Assembly: GCF_001280015.1 (NCBI RefSeq)
Contig: NZ_LGDV01000025.1
Span: 1 to 64,000, forward strand
DNA: 64,000 nucleotides
Direction of reading: 5' to 3'
DNA from: Streptomyces sp. MMG1121
Lineage (GTDB): Bacteria; Actinomycetota; Actinomycetes; Streptomycetales; Streptomycetaceae
The translations under genes were made by a program, and so were the position numbers. Position 1 is the stretch's first letter, and each line of letters opens with the position of its first letter. The notes beneath the pieces are model-generated. The model had not been told where the DNA came from. It ran no database searches and saw only the letters and a list, made by a program, of their open reading frames with translations. Below, in pieces: positions 53,483 through 62,212 of the stretch.

Positions 53483-55267
53483 GTGAACGCGCGCATCGAG
53501 GACTACGCCCTCATCGGCGACGAGCAGACCGCGGCCCTGGTCGGCACCGACGGCTCGATCGACTGGCTGTGCCTGCCCCGCTTCGACTCCGGCGCCTGCT
53601 TCGCCCGGCTGCTGGGCGACGAGAACCACGGGTACTGGCGGATGGCTCCCGAGGACGCTGGTGTGTGCACCCGCCGCGCCTACCGGCCCAACACGCTCGT
53701 CCTCGACACCGAGTGGGACACCGCCCACGGCACGGTCCGCGTCACCGACCTGATGCCGCAGCGGGACCGCGCCCCGGACATCGTGCGCATCGTCGAGGGG
53801 ATCAGCGGCCGCGTCACCGTCCGCAGCACGCTCCGCCTGCGCTTCGACTACGGCTCGATCATGCCGTGGGTGCGCCGCTCGGACGGGCACCGGGTGGCCG
53901 TCGCGGGGCCGGACTCGGTCTGGCTGCGCTCGGAGCCGTCGGTACGCACCTGGGGCGAGGACTACGGCACCCACTCGGAGTTCACCCTCGCCGAGGGCGA
54001 GCGGGTCGCGTTCGTGCTCACCTGGCACCCCTCGCACGAGCCGCGCCCGCCGCTCACCGACCCCTACGCGGCGCTGAGCAGCAGTGTCCGGGACTGGCGG
54101 CGCTGGGCGGCCCGCTGCCGCTATGCCGGGCCGTACCGGGACGCCGTCGTACGGTCCCTGATCACCCTCAAGGCGCTCACCTACGCCCCGACGGGCGGGA
54201 TCGTCGCCGCGGCCACCACCTCGCTGCCCGAGGAGCTGGGGGGCGTGCGCAACTGGGACTACCGCTTCTGCTGGCTGCGCGATTCCACCCTCACCCTCGG
54301 CGCCATGCTGTCCGCGGGGTACCACAAGGAGGCCGAGGCCTGGCGCGACTGGCTGCTGCGCGCGGTCGCGGGCGATCCGGCGGACCTGCAGATCATGTAC
54401 GGCGTGGCGGGCGAGCGCCGGCTGCCGGAATGGGAGCTGCCCTGGCTGCCCGGCTTCGCCGGCTCCGCGCCGGTGCGGGTGGGCAACGGCGCCGTGGACC
54501 AGCTTCAGCTGGATGTGTACGGGGAGGTGATGGACTCGCTGTGGCTGGCCCGGGACTCAGGGCTGAGCGCCAAGCCCCACATGTGGGCGTTCCAGCGCGC
54601 GCTGATGGAGTTCCTGCAGTCGTCCTGGCGCCAGCCCGACGAGGGCCTGTGGGAGGTGCGCGGCGGCCGGCGCCAGTTCGTGCACTCGAAGGTGATGGTC
54701 TGGGTGGCCGCCGACCGCGCCGTACGGACGCTGGAACGGTACCCGGAGCTGAGCGGCGATCTGGACGGCTGGCGGGCCATGCGCGACGAGGTGCACCGGG
54801 AGGTGTGCGCACAGGGCTACGACCCGCGGCGCAACACGTTCACCCAGTACTACGGTTCGCGCGAGCTGGACGCCGCCCTGCTGATGATCCCCCGTGTCGG
54901 CTTCCTGCCGCCCGACGATCCGCGGGTGATCGGCACGGTCGACGCGGTCCGCGCGGACCTGGACCACGGCGGCTTCCTGCGCCGTTACGACATCGACGCC
55001 GTCGGCGTGGACGGCATGCCGGGCGGCGAGGGCGCCTTCTTGGCCTGCTCGTTCTGGCTCGCGCAGGCCCTGCACGTGACCGGTCGCGGGGACGAGGCCC
55101 GGGAGTTGTTCGAGCGGCTGGTGGGCCTCACCAACGACGTGGGGCTGCTGGCGGAGGAGTACGAGCCGGAGCTGGGCCGCCAGGTGGGCAACTTCCCGCA
55201 GGCCTTCAGCCACATCGCCCTCGTGAACACCGCCCTCACCCTCTTCGGGGACGACCAGGCAGGATAG
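53483..55267 (+). CDS. Glycoside hydrolase family 15 protein (glucoamylase/trehalase-like)
   Basis: The 594-residue GH15 enzyme has the family start RIEDYALIGDEQTAALVG and IDWLCLPRFDS, a beta-sandwich N-domain, and an (alpha/alpha)6 barrel. The catalytic acid region is RNWDYRFCWLRDSTLTL, and the second carboxylate lies near LLAEEYEP. No signal peptide is seen, so it is intracellular, as for actinobacterial trehalases of this family. Substrate (maltose-type glucan or trehalose) is not settled. GTG at 53483 is preferred over TTG at 53450. Confidence 0.9.
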   Translation: MNARIEDYALIGDEQTAALVGTDGSIDWLCLPRFDSGACFARLLGDENHGYWRMAPEDAGVCTRRAYRPNTLVLDTEWDTAHGTVRVTDLMPQRDRAPDIVRIVEGISGRVTVRSTLRLRFDYGSIMPWVRRSDGHRVAVAGPDSVWLRSEPSVRTWGEDYGTHSEFTLAEGERVAFVLTWHPSHEPRPPLTDPYAALSSSVRDWRRWAARCRYAGPYRDAVVRSLITLKALTYAPTGGIVAAATTSLPEELGGVRNWDYRFCWLRDSTLTLGAMLSAGYHKEAEAWRDWLLRAVAGDPADLQIMYGVAGERRLPEWELPWLPGFAGSAPVRVGNGAVDQLQLDVYGEVMDSLWLARDSGLSAKPHMWAFQRALMEFLQSSWRQPDEGLWEVRGGRRQFVHSKVMVWVAADRAVRTLERYPELSGDLDGWRAMRDEVHREVCAQGYDPRRNTFTQYYGSRELDAALLMIPRVGFLPPDDPRVIGTVDAVRADLDHGGFLRRYDIDAVGVDGMPGGEGAFLACSFWLAQALHVTGRGDEARELFERLVGLTNDVGLLAEEYEPELGRQVGNFPQAFSHIALVNTALTLFGDDQAG

Positions 55268-55272
55268 GGGCC

Positions 55273-56028
55273 ATGGATCTTGGACTGAAGGACCGGGTGT
55301 ACGTCGTCACCGGAGCGACGCGCGGGCTGGGCAACGCCGCCGCGCGGGAACTCGTCGCCGACGGGGCGAAGGTCGTGATCAGCGGCCGGGACGAGAAGCG
55401 GGTCGCCGACGCCGCCGCCGAACTGGGCCCGAACGCGCTGGGCGTGGCCGTGGACAACGCCGACGCCGGGGCCGCCGAGCGGCTCGTCGCGGCCGCCCGT
55501 GAGCAGTTCGGCGGCTTTCACGGCGTGCTGGTGAGCGTGGGCGGGCCGCCGCCCGGGTTCGTCGCGGACAACACCGACGAGCAGTGGCAGCACGCGTTCG
55601 AGTCGGTGTTCCTCGGCGCGGTCAGGCTCGCGCGCGCGGCGGCGGCCGAGCTGGAGCCGGGCGGGGTCATCGGGTTCGTGCTGTCCGCGTCGGTGCACGA
55701 GCCGATCCCCGGGCTGACCATCTCCAACGGGCTGCGGCCGGGACTCGCCGGCTTCGCCAAGTCCCTCGCCGACGAGCTGGGACCGCGCGGGATCCGGGTG
55801 CTCGGGCTGCTGCCCTCGCGCATCGACACGGATCGCGTGCGCGAGCTGGACGGTCTGTCCGCCGACCCCGAGGCCACGCGGGCCGCGCACGAGTCCAGGA
55901 TCCCGCTGCGGCGCTACGGGACGCCGGAGGAGTTCGGCCGGGTCGCGGCGTTCCTGCTGTCTCCGGCCGCGTCCTATCTGACGGGGATCATGGTGCCCGT
56001 GGACGGGGGCATGCGGCACGGGTTCTGA
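55273..56028 (+). CDS. SDR-family protein lacking the catalytic Tyr and Lys
   Basis: The 251-residue protein keeps TGATRGLG (residues 13-20) for cofactor binding, an atypical VSVGGPPPG after strand 4, and a Ser in VLSASV. At the usual YxxxK position it has SNGLRPG, so the catalytic Tyr and Lys are replaced. This is a known divergent SDR subgroup of unclear activity. It begins 5 bases after the GH15 stop, so both are cotranscribed. ATG at 55273. Confidence 0.9.
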   Translation: MDLGLKDRVYVVTGATRGLGNAAARELVADGAKVVISGRDEKRVADAAAELGPNALGVAVDNADAGAAERLVAAAREQFGGFHGVLVSVGGPPPGFVADNTDEQWQHAFESVFLGAVRLARAAAAELEPGGVIGFVLSASVHEPIPGLTISNGLRPGLAGFAKSLADELGPRGIRVLGLLPSRIDTDRVRELDGLSADPEATRAAHESRIPLRRYGTPEEFGRVAAFLLSPAASYLTGIMVPVDGGMRHGF

Positions 56029-56032
56029 ACGG

Positions 56033-56614
56033 TCAAATCACCCTTTCCGCACGGTGCTTGACCGTCCGCAGACGTACCTCCGCCGGGAGGGACCCCGTCC
56101 TCGCCGACTCGCGTGCGTGCGTCAGTGCCCGCGCCGTGAAGTCCCGCAGGGCCGTCGCCGGGTCCACGTGCGGCTCCAGTTGGAGCCAGATCCTCGCCGT
56201 GGGTGCCGTACGGCGGCCGCGCAGGAGGACCTCGGCGTGGGCCACGCCCTCCTGCCGGACGGCGTCCCGGGCCAGCGCCGCCTCCAGGGCCCTGCCGCGC
56301 AGGAGGGCGGACTCGCCGTCGCCGGTGTCGACGAGGATCTCGGCCAGCCGGCGGCGGCGCAGCACCGTCGTCAGCCACCACAGGGCGAGCAGGACCAGAA
56401 CGGCCGGCGCGGCGAGGGCGGTCGGCCACCACCAGTCGGTGTGCCGCCAGCGGGTGCGCTCGGCCCGGCTCAGCAGGACGTCGTGCGCGCCGGTGTGGAT
56501 CCACCAGGAGGGCACCGGCGCGCCCAGGCCGACGGCCAGCACCGCACCGCCGAGCACGAGCAGGAGCAGGCCGGCGAGAGCAAGCACGACGCGGTTCAGG
56601 CGGCCCGTGCGCAT
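56033..56614 (-). CDS. AmaP-like alkaline-shock membrane anchor protein
   Basis: The 193-residue protein has two N-terminal membrane segments (about 8-30 and 64-84) and a cytosolic domain, the arrangement of AmaP proteins that tether Asp23/Gls24 proteins to the membrane. It is last in a five-gene envelope-stress operon, 4 bases after the preceding gene. ATG at 56614. It is convergent with the SDR gene, only 4 bases apart. Confidence 0.85.
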   Translation of the reverse strand: MRTGRLNRVVLALAGLLLLVLGGAVLAVGLGAPVPSWWIHTGAHDVLLSRAERTRWRHTDWWWPTALAAPAVLVLLALWWLTTVLRRRRLAEILVDTGDGESALLRGRALEAALARDAVRQEGVAHAEVLLRGRRTAPTARIWLQLEPHVDPATALRDFTARALTHARESARTGSLPAEVRLRTVKHRAERVI

Positions 56615-56618
56615 CGCC

Positions 56619-57227
56619 TCACCCCTTCCGTCCGGGCCGGGCCACCCGCAGCGACAGGGTGGGCGGCCGGGCCAGGCCGAGGCCCCGGATCGCGTCGCCC
56701 AGCGTCAGGGCCAGGTCGGCGTGTACGTCGTCCAGGTCACGGAAGTGCGACTCGGCGCGGACGTCGGCCCTCGTGCGGCGCATCCGCACCCGCACCGACC
56801 GGACCCCGGACACGTCCAGGGCCCGGTCGCGCAGCAGCAGCGCAGCCGCCTCCCGGTCGAGGGCGGCGCGGACCTCGGGGTGCGGGCGCCACATGGGCAG
56901 CAGGCCGCGCCGGCCGGGCGTGACCGCGAGGACGATCAGCCACAGGCCGAGGGCGACGGCGACACCCGCGCCGGCCAGCACCCAGGTGTCGTCCAGCTGC
57001 CGCTCGGCCAGTTGCCGGGCGAGCGCGCGGCGCCAGTGCATCGCCGGGTGGTGGGCGCGGACGGCGGCGATGTCGTACAGCAGGAGGCCGGCGCCGGCCA
57101 GGAGCAGGACGGCGACGACGACGGACGGAACGCGGCGCGGCGACCAGAAGCGACCGCTGCCCTGGACAGCGGGCGGCGCTGCGGCCGGGGCCTTGTCGAG
57201 GGTCGGGGGGCCTTGGGGCTCGCTCAT
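56619..57227 (-). CDS. DUF6286-like membrane protein of the Asp23 operon
   Basis: The 202-residue protein has a Pro-rich N-terminus, two membrane segments (about 35-53 and 83-103) and a C-terminal cytosolic alpha/beta domain (ALLLRDRALDVSGVRSVRVRM). It is a streptomycete companion of Asp23/Gls24 proteins with the same topology as the next gene. Its ATG overlaps the upstream stop (ATGA). Confidence 0.85.
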   Translation of the reverse strand: MSEPQGPPTLDKAPAAAPPAVQGSGRFWSPRRVPSVVVAVLLLAGAGLLLYDIAAVRAHHPAMHWRRALARQLAERQLDDTWVLAGAGVAVALGLWLIVLAVTPGRRGLLPMWRPHPEVRAALDREAAALLLRDRALDVSGVRSVRVRMRRTRADVRAESHFRDLDDVHADLALTLGDAIRGLGLARPPTLSLRVARPGRKG

Positions 57228-57598
57228 CCTGCCCTCCCGTGGACCGCGTCGGCTGCCGGTGCCGGATGCAGCCGCTCGACCTCCACGGCGACCTCGGGCA
57301 CCTCCATGTCCACCAACGCCCTTACCCGCTCGGCGACTTGGCGACGCACGGCGGCGCAGTGGGCGCCGATGTCGCAGGGGTAGCCGAGTTCGAGGTGCAC
57401 GCGGATGCGGGCCGCCCGGTGGTGGACGACGACCGTGGCGTGCGGGGCGGCGGCGTCGGCGGGCAGGGGTGGCAGCACCTCGCGGGCGGCCTGTGCGGCG
57501 ATCTTCGCCACGACCCGGTCGGCGATCCGCAGGGCCCCTCGCTCGCCCGGCGGCGCGAGGGGCGGGCGCGGCCGCGCCACGCCGGTCCCGGCGCTCAC
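57224..57598 (-). CDS. Asp23/Gls24 family envelope stress protein (short copy)
   Basis: The 124-residue protein has the Asp23 core: RIADRVVAKIAAQAARE at the start and the RIRVHLELGYPCDIG, AAVRRQVAERVRALVDM and VPEVAVEVERL segments. GTG at 57598. It sits between a short membrane gene and the DUF6286-like gene, overlapping the latter by ATGA. It is a second, more diverged Asp23 copy in the operon and may form filaments or heteropolymers with the other. Confidence 0.88.
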   Translation of the reverse strand: MSAGTGVARPRPPLAPPGERGALRIADRVVAKIAAQAAREVLPPLPADAAAPHATVVVHHRAARIRVHLELGYPCDIGAHCAAVRRQVAERVRALVDMEVPEVAVEVERLHPAPAADAVHGRAG

Positions 57599-57604
57599 CT
57601 CAGG

Positions 57605-57799
57605 TCACCGCCGCCGGTCGCGCCGGTCGTCACGGGTCCGGAAGAAGTCGCCCAGTTCCAGGTCGCCCTCCGCGAACCGGCCGACCACGAACCCGATCGC
57701 CCCCAGGGCCGCCACCAGCAGGAACGCGCCGAAACCGCCGAAGTACCCGGCGAATCCCAGCGCCATTCCGGCGATCATGCCGACCACGGCCATGCTCAT
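57605..57799 (-). CDS. Small two-helix membrane protein of the Asp23 operon
   Basis: The 64-residue product has one long or two short hydrophobic helices (MAVVGMIAGMALGFAGYFGG and FGAFLLVAALGAIGFVVGRF) and a highly charged C-terminal tail ending RDDRRDRRR. GAGGAG lies 6 bases before the ATG at 57799. It is 6 bases upstream of the short Asp23 gene. Similar small DUF2273-like proteins accompany Asp23 operons. Confidence 0.85.
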   Translation of the reverse strand: MSMAVVGMIAGMALGFAGYFGGFGAFLLVAALGAIGFVVGRFAEGDLELGDFFRTRDDRRDRRR

Positions 57800-57852
57800 G
57801 CAACGCTCCTCAGCTCGTCGGCGTGCGGGGTCCAGGGCTGTGTCCGAGCCGA

Positions 57853-58323
57853 TCACTGGATCCGGGGCTCGGGCTCCTCGTCCTCCTCCTCGGGCAGCTT
57901 GACGTCGCTCACCGCGATGTTGACCTCCACGACCTCGAGGCCGGTCATACGCTCCACGGCGGCGATCACGTTCTCGCGCACCGCTCGGGCGACGTCGCCG
58001 ATCGAGACGCCGTAGTCCACGACGATCTCCAGGTCGAGTGCGGTCTGCACCTCGCCGACCTCGGCCTTGACGCCCCGTGTCACCGACTTGGAGCCGCCCG
58101 GCACCCGGTCGCGCACGGCGCCGAAGGTGCGGGCCAGCCCGCTGCCCATCGCGTGCACGCCGACCACGTCCCGGGCGGCGAGCCCGGCGATCTTCTCCAC
58201 GACGCCGTCTGCGATGGTCGTCCGGCCGCGGACCGCCGGGTCGCCGCCACCACGCCGGGTGGGCTTGCGGGTCGACAGCCGCTCCTCGTGATCGCCCTCG
58301 GGGGTCGCCGTCATGTCGGTCAT
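57853..58323 (-). CDS. Asp23/Gls24 family envelope stress protein (main copy)
   Basis: The 156-residue protein has a charged N-terminus (EGDHEERLSTRKPTRRGG), the Asp23 core (TTIADGVVEKIAGLAARDVVG, TALDLEIVVDYGVSIGDVAR, TGLEVVEVNIAVSDVKL) and an acidic C-tail. It is first of the five-gene operon, and in this family it coats the inner membrane and supports envelope homeostasis. ATG at 58323. Confidence 0.92.
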   Translation of the reverse strand: MTDMTATPEGDHEERLSTRKPTRRGGGDPAVRGRTTIADGVVEKIAGLAARDVVGVHAMGSGLARTFGAVRDRVPGGSKSVTRGVKAEVGEVQTALDLEIVVDYGVSIGDVARAVRENVIAAVERMTGLEVVEVNIAVSDVKLPEEEDEEPEPRIQ

Positions 58324-58410
58324 CGCCGTACGTCCCTTCCGGTCGTCGTCTCCCGACCACGGTACGCATGGTTGCCCGGCAGCGCGCCGGGGATGCGGCA
58401 GGCTGGTGGA

Positions 58411-59109
58411 ATGACGGCGGACCGGTGGACACAGACCGTGCGGCACCACGTGGGACTGGGCAGGCTGTTGCCGCTCGGCGGGCCGCGCGACGGCGCGTGG
58501 ATCGCGGAGGGTGCGGCCGTGGCCGTACTGGGGCACGCGGCGGCGGACGAGGTGCCCGGGGCGCGGCTGGGCACGGTGCGGATCGCGCTCGCCGATCCGG
58601 AGGACGTGCACGAGCCCGTCGTACCGGCTCCGCCGGGCGCGCTGCCGCCGGGCGCGCTCCGGCTGACGGCGGACTTCGCGGCGACGGCCGCCGAGCCGCT
58701 GCCGGCGGTGGCGTCCCGGCTGCGGCTGGCCCTGGCCACGGCCGCGACGCGGTGCCTCGGGCTCGTGCTGACGGACGTGGACCTACGGGTGACCGACCTG
58801 CTGGCAGCGGAGCCGCCGTCGAGGGAGGTACCCGCCCCGCGGCCGACGCCGGCCCGGGAACCCACGGACCCGGACGAGGCCGGCGCGGCCACGGCCGCGC
58901 TGTCCGTCCCGGGGGTGAGCGTGCTGACGGGGCTGCGTCTGGAGGAGCGCACGGCCGGGACGGCACTGCCGCACCGGCACGCGCGCGTGGAGCTGGCGAC
59001 CGGCGCGGATCACCGGGCCGTCGAGGTGGCCCGGCAGGTCCGCGCGGCCGTGCGCGAAGCGCTGGAGGACAGACCGACGGTGACCGTGCTGATCACGGCG
59101 GTGAGCTGA
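58411..59109 (+). CDS. Conserved hypothetical protein next to the Asp23 operon
   Basis: The 232-residue protein has a N-terminal domain (WTQTVRHHVGLGRLLPLG, AWIAEGAAVAVLG) and a C-terminal half (LSVPGVSVLTG, RLEERTAG, VARQVRAAVREALED) similar to the Asp23-operon partner proteins. I recall it in Streptomyces with only loose family names. It is divergent from the Asp23 gene across 87 bases, suggesting joint control. ATG at 58411 with GGTGGA. Confidence 0.78.
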   Translation: MTADRWTQTVRHHVGLGRLLPLGGPRDGAWIAEGAAVAVLGHAAADEVPGARLGTVRIALADPEDVHEPVVPAPPGALPPGALRLTADFAATAAEPLPAVASRLRLALATAATRCLGLVLTDVDLRVTDLLAAEPPSREVPAPRPTPAREPTDPDEAGAATAALSVPGVSVLTGLRLEERTAGTALPHRHARVELATGADHRAVEVARQVRAAVREALEDRPTVTVLITAVS

Positions 59110-59138
59110 CCGCTCCGGGCGCCTGCCCGGCGCGGCGG

Positions 59139-59942
59139 CTACTCGCCGACGCCGGCCAGGTCCCGCAGCCGCCGCGCCTGAGCGGCACGCTCGGCCGCAC
59201 GCTGCTCGTCGTACGTACGATCCACCGCACCGCGCAGCAACGCCTTGGTCTCGACGACCGCGTCCCGTGGCGCGGCCAGCAGCGCCACGGCCAAGTCCCG
59301 CACGGCCTCGTCCAGTTGAGAGCCGGGCACGGCGAGGTTGGCCAGGCCGCTCGTCACCGACTCCTCGGCGCCGACGAACCGTCCGGTGGCGCAGATCTCC
59401 AGCGCGCGGGCGTACCCGACGAGACCGACCAGCGGATGCGTACCGGTCAGGTCGGGGACGATGCCGAGGCTGGTCTCGCGCATGGCGAACTGCACGTCGT
59501 CCGCGACGACCCGCAGGTCGCACGCGAGCGCGAGCTGGAAGCCGGCCCCGATGGCGTGCCCCTGAACGGCGGCGACGGACACGATGTCGCTGCGCCGCCA
59601 CCAGGTGAACGCCTCCTGGAATTCGGCGATGGCCGCATCGAGCCCGGCGTCGTCACGGCGCGCGAGATCGGTGAAGGTCGGCTCGCCCGGGATCCCCTCC
59701 GGCGTGAACATCTGCCGGTCGAGACCCGCGGAGAAGGACCTGCCCTCGCCGCGCAGCACGACGACACGAACGGAGCCCGGCAGCAGCCGACCGGCCTCGG
59801 TGAGCGCCCGCCACAGGGCGGGGCTCTGCGCGTTGCGCTTGGCCGGATTGGTCAGCGTCACCGTGGCGAGCGCGTCGTCGACGGTGAGCCGTACGCCGTC
59901 CTTGTCGAGTACAGGAGCGAGGTCCTGGTCGGGCGAAGCCAT
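59139..59942 (-). CDS. Enoyl-CoA hydratase/isomerase family protein
   Basis: The 267-residue crotonase-fold enzyme has LTNPAKRNAQS, the oxyanion-hole residues in FSAGLDR and GHAIGAGFQLALACDLR, and MRETSLGIVPDL. The acid/base Glu in the last motif is present, so hydratase activity is likely. No obvious operon partners. ATG at 59942. Confidence 0.92.
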   Translation of the reverse strand: MASPDQDLAPVLDKDGVRLTVDDALATVTLTNPAKRNAQSPALWRALTEAGRLLPGSVRVVVLRGEGRSFSAGLDRQMFTPEGIPGEPTFTDLARRDDAGLDAAIAEFQEAFTWWRRSDIVSVAAVQGHAIGAGFQLALACDLRVVADDVQFAMRETSLGIVPDLTGTHPLVGLVGYARALEICATGRFVGAEESVTSGLANLAVPGSQLDEAVRDLAVALLAAPRDAVVETKALLRGAVDRTYDEQRAAERAAQARRLRDLAGVGE

Positions 59943-60006
59943 GGGGCGCCTCCGATGGGTGCGGTCAGTCAGGCGTGCCGCGCACGCTTAAGTGACTGCA
60001 CAGTAA

Positions 60007-60038
60007 CCACCCGGTCGATCAGACCGCCGACCGGGTGG
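60007..60038 (-). terminator. Terminator after gbn
   Basis: CCACCCGGTCG (60007-60017) pairs with CGACCGGGTGG (60028-60038), 11 perfect pairs with a 10-base loop, 31 bases beyond the gbn stop. Confidence 0.8.
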
Positions 60039-60068
60039 CCACCATCGAAGCCGATGGGCCGCCCGAAG

Positions 60069-60290
60069 TCAGGACGATGCGGCCTTCTTGCCCCGGGTCG
60101 CTCCGCCACGCCCACGGAGCGTGACGCCCGACTCGCTGAGCATCCGGTGCACGAAGCCATACGAGCGGCCGGTCTCCTCGGCCAGCGCCCGGATGCTCGC
60201 ACCGGAGTCGTACTTCTTCTTCAGGTCTGCCGCGAGCTTGTCGCGCGCGGCGCCGGTCACCCGGCTGCCCTTCTTCAGAGTCTCGGCCAC
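60069..60290 (-). CDS. gbn: Nucleoid-associated protein Gbn
   Basis: The 73-residue basic protein has one helix-turn-helix (SIRALAEETGRSYGFVHRML) after a charged N-terminus (ETLKKGSRVTGAARDKLAAD) and ends GATRGKKAASS. Its length and sequence match Gbn (SCO1839 of S. coelicolor, by recall), a GATC-binding nucleoid protein that affects sporulation and chromosome organisation in Streptomyces. The GTG at 60290 is supported by GAGGAGGCACGG. The upstream 323 bases are unusually rich in GATC. Confidence 0.78.
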   Translation of the reverse strand: MAETLKKGSRVTGAARDKLAADLKKKYDSGASIRALAEETGRSYGFVHRMLSESGVTLRGRGGATRGKKAASS

Positions 60291-60613
60291 CCGTGCCTCC
60301 TCATGGGAAGTGCGCTCTGGTCTCCTCATGATCACCCCTCCGGGGCGTGATGGCCACCCATTCGGCAAGGTCGGTGGGACATCGTTGTGACGACAGGAGT
60401 GGATCCCCACAAGCGGAACAAGGGCTTCCAAGGGCGGCTGTCAACGGGGCTGAACGGGTGGATTCGCGAAGTGCCAGGTCAGAGACGCGAAACGGCCGAT
60501 CCCTTGGCAACAAAGGGATCGGCCGCGAAATCCGTGTACGACACACGCCGATACGAGGAGATCTCACACAGATGATGGATCACGGATCGGCCGAATGATC
60601 CATACGCAGTGGA
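60291..60613. promoter_or_regulatory. gbn upstream region with a dense GATC cluster
   Basis: This gap holds the gbn promoter, a terminator for the ABC-F gene and no gene. It contains nine GATC sites: 60330, 60412, 60498, 60517, 60560, 60578, 60585, 60597 and 60612 (the last runs two bases past the gap), about eight of them in 204 bases where less than one is expected. Because Gbn binds GATC, this looks like an autoregulatory binding cluster. Confidence 0.6.
60494..60524 (-). terminator. Terminator downstream of the ABC-F gene
   Basis: GGCCGATCCCTT (60494-60505) pairs perfectly with AAGGGATCGGCC (60513-60524), 12 pairs, 7-base loop. Both arms contain a GATC. Confidence 0.8.
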
Positions 60614-62212
60614 TCACGCGAGGGCGACGAGGTCCGCGTAGTCGGAACCCCACAGGTCCTCGACGCCGTCCGGCAACAGGATGATCCGCTCCGGCTGGAG
60701 CGCCTCGACGGCGCCCTCGTCGTGCGTGACGAGGACGACCGCGCCCTTGTAGGTGCGCAGCGCGCCGAGGATCTCCTCGCGGCTCGCGGGGTCGAGGTTG
60801 TTGGTCGGCTCGTCCAGGAGCAGCACGTTCGCCGAGGAGACCACCAGCGTGGCGAGCGCGAGGCGGGTCTTCTCGCCGCCGGAGAGGACGCCGGCGGGCT
60901 TGTCGACGTCGTCGCCGGAGAACAGGAACGAGCCCAGCACCTTGCGGACCTCGACCAGGTCCAGGTCGGGGGCGGCCGAGCGCATGTTCTCCAGGACCGA
61001 GCGCTCGGGGTCCAGGGTCTCGTGCTCCTGGGCGTAGTAGCCGAGCTTGAGGCCGTGGCCGGGGACGACCTCGCCGGTGTCGGGCTGCTCCACCCCGCCG
61101 AGCAGCCGCAGCAGCGTGGTCTTGCCGGCGCCGTTGAGGCCGAGGATGACGACCCTGGAGCCCTTGTCGATGGCGAGATCGACGTCGGTGAAGATCTCCA
61201 GCGAGCCGTACGACTTCGACAGGCCCTCGGCCATCAGCGGGGTCTTGCCGCACGGCGAGGGCTCGGGGAAGCGGAGCTTGGCGACCTTGTCGGACTGCCG
61301 GACCGCATCCAGGCCGGCCAGCAGCTTGTCCGCGCGGCGGGCCATGTTCTGCGCGGCGACCGTCTTGGTGGCCTTGGCGCGCATCTTGTCGGCCTGCGAG
61401 TGCAGTGCGGCGGCCTTCTTCTCGGCGTTGGCGCGCTCGCGCTTGCGGCGCTTCTCGTCGGCCTCGCGCTGCTGCTGGTAGAGCTTCCAGCCCATGTTGT
61501 AGACGTCGATCTGGGCGCGGTTGGCGTCCAGGTAGAACACCTTGTTGACGACCGTCTCGACCAGGTCGACGTCGTGACTGATCACGATGAAGCCGCCGCG
61601 GTAGGTCTTCAGGTAGTCCCGCAGCCAGATGATCGAGTCCGCGTCGAGGTGGTTGGTGGGCTCGTCGAGGAGCAGGGTGTCGGCGTCCGAGAACAGGATC
61701 CGGGCCAGCTCGATACGGCGGCGCTGACCGCCGGAGAGCGTGTGCAGGGGCTGGCCGAGCACGCGGTCGGGCAGGTTCAGCGCCGCGGCGATGGTGGCGG
61801 CCTCGGCCTCGGCGGCGTATCCGCCCTTGGTGAGGAACTCGGTCTCCTGGCGCTCGTACTGCCTGAGGGCCTTCTCGCGGGTGGCGCCCTGGCCGCCCGC
61901 GATGCGCTGTTCGTTGTCACGCATCTTGCGGAGCAGGACGTCGAGGCCGCGCGCGGAGAGGATCCGGTCGCGGGCGAGGACGTCGAGGTCGCCGGTGCGG
62001 GGGTCCTGCGGGAGGTAGCCGACCTCGCCGGAGCGGGCGATCTGGCCCCCGGCGGGGATGCCCTCGCCGGCCAGGCACTTGGTGAGGGTGGTCTTGCCGG
62101 CGCCGTTGCGGCCGACGAGGCCGATGCGGTCGCCCTTGGCGACACGGAAGGTGGCGTTCTCGATGAGGACGCGCGCACCGGCGCGCAGCTCGATACCGGA
62201 GGCGGAGATCAC
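60614..62212 (-). CDS. ABC-F family ATPase
   Basis: The 532-residue protein has two ABC domains without membrane segments, the ABC-F layout of ribosome-associated ATPases. Walker A motifs are GRNGAGKT and GLNGAGKT, signatures LSGGQRRR and LSGGEKTR, Walker B LLLDEPTNHLD and LLLDEPTNNLD. A Lys/Arg-rich linker between the domains (QQQREADEKRRKRERANAEK) is the P-site tRNA interaction region of this family. Some members give antibiotic resistance and others regulate translation; this one is of the housekeeping type. GTG at 62212 with CTGGAG upstream. Confidence 0.93.
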   Translation of the reverse strand: MISASGIELRAGARVLIENATFRVAKGDRIGLVGRNGAGKTTLTKCLAGEGIPAGGQIARSGEVGYLPQDPRTGDLDVLARDRILSARGLDVLLRKMRDNEQRIAGGQGATREKALRQYERQETEFLTKGGYAAEAEAATIAAALNLPDRVLGQPLHTLSGGQRRRIELARILFSDADTLLLDEPTNHLDADSIIWLRDYLKTYRGGFIVISHDVDLVETVVNKVFYLDANRAQIDVYNMGWKLYQQQREADEKRRKRERANAEKKAAALHSQADKMRAKATKTVAAQNMARRADKLLAGLDAVRQSDKVAKLRFPEPSPCGKTPLMAEGLSKSYGSLEIFTDVDLAIDKGSRVVILGLNGAGKTTLLRLLGGVEQPDTGEVVPGHGLKLGYYAQEHETLDPERSVLENMRSAAPDLDLVEVRKVLGSFLFSGDDVDKPAGVLSGGEKTRLALATLVVSSANVLLLDEPTNNLDPASREEILGALRTYKGAVVLVTHDEGAVEALQPERIILLPDGVEDLWGSDYADLVALA

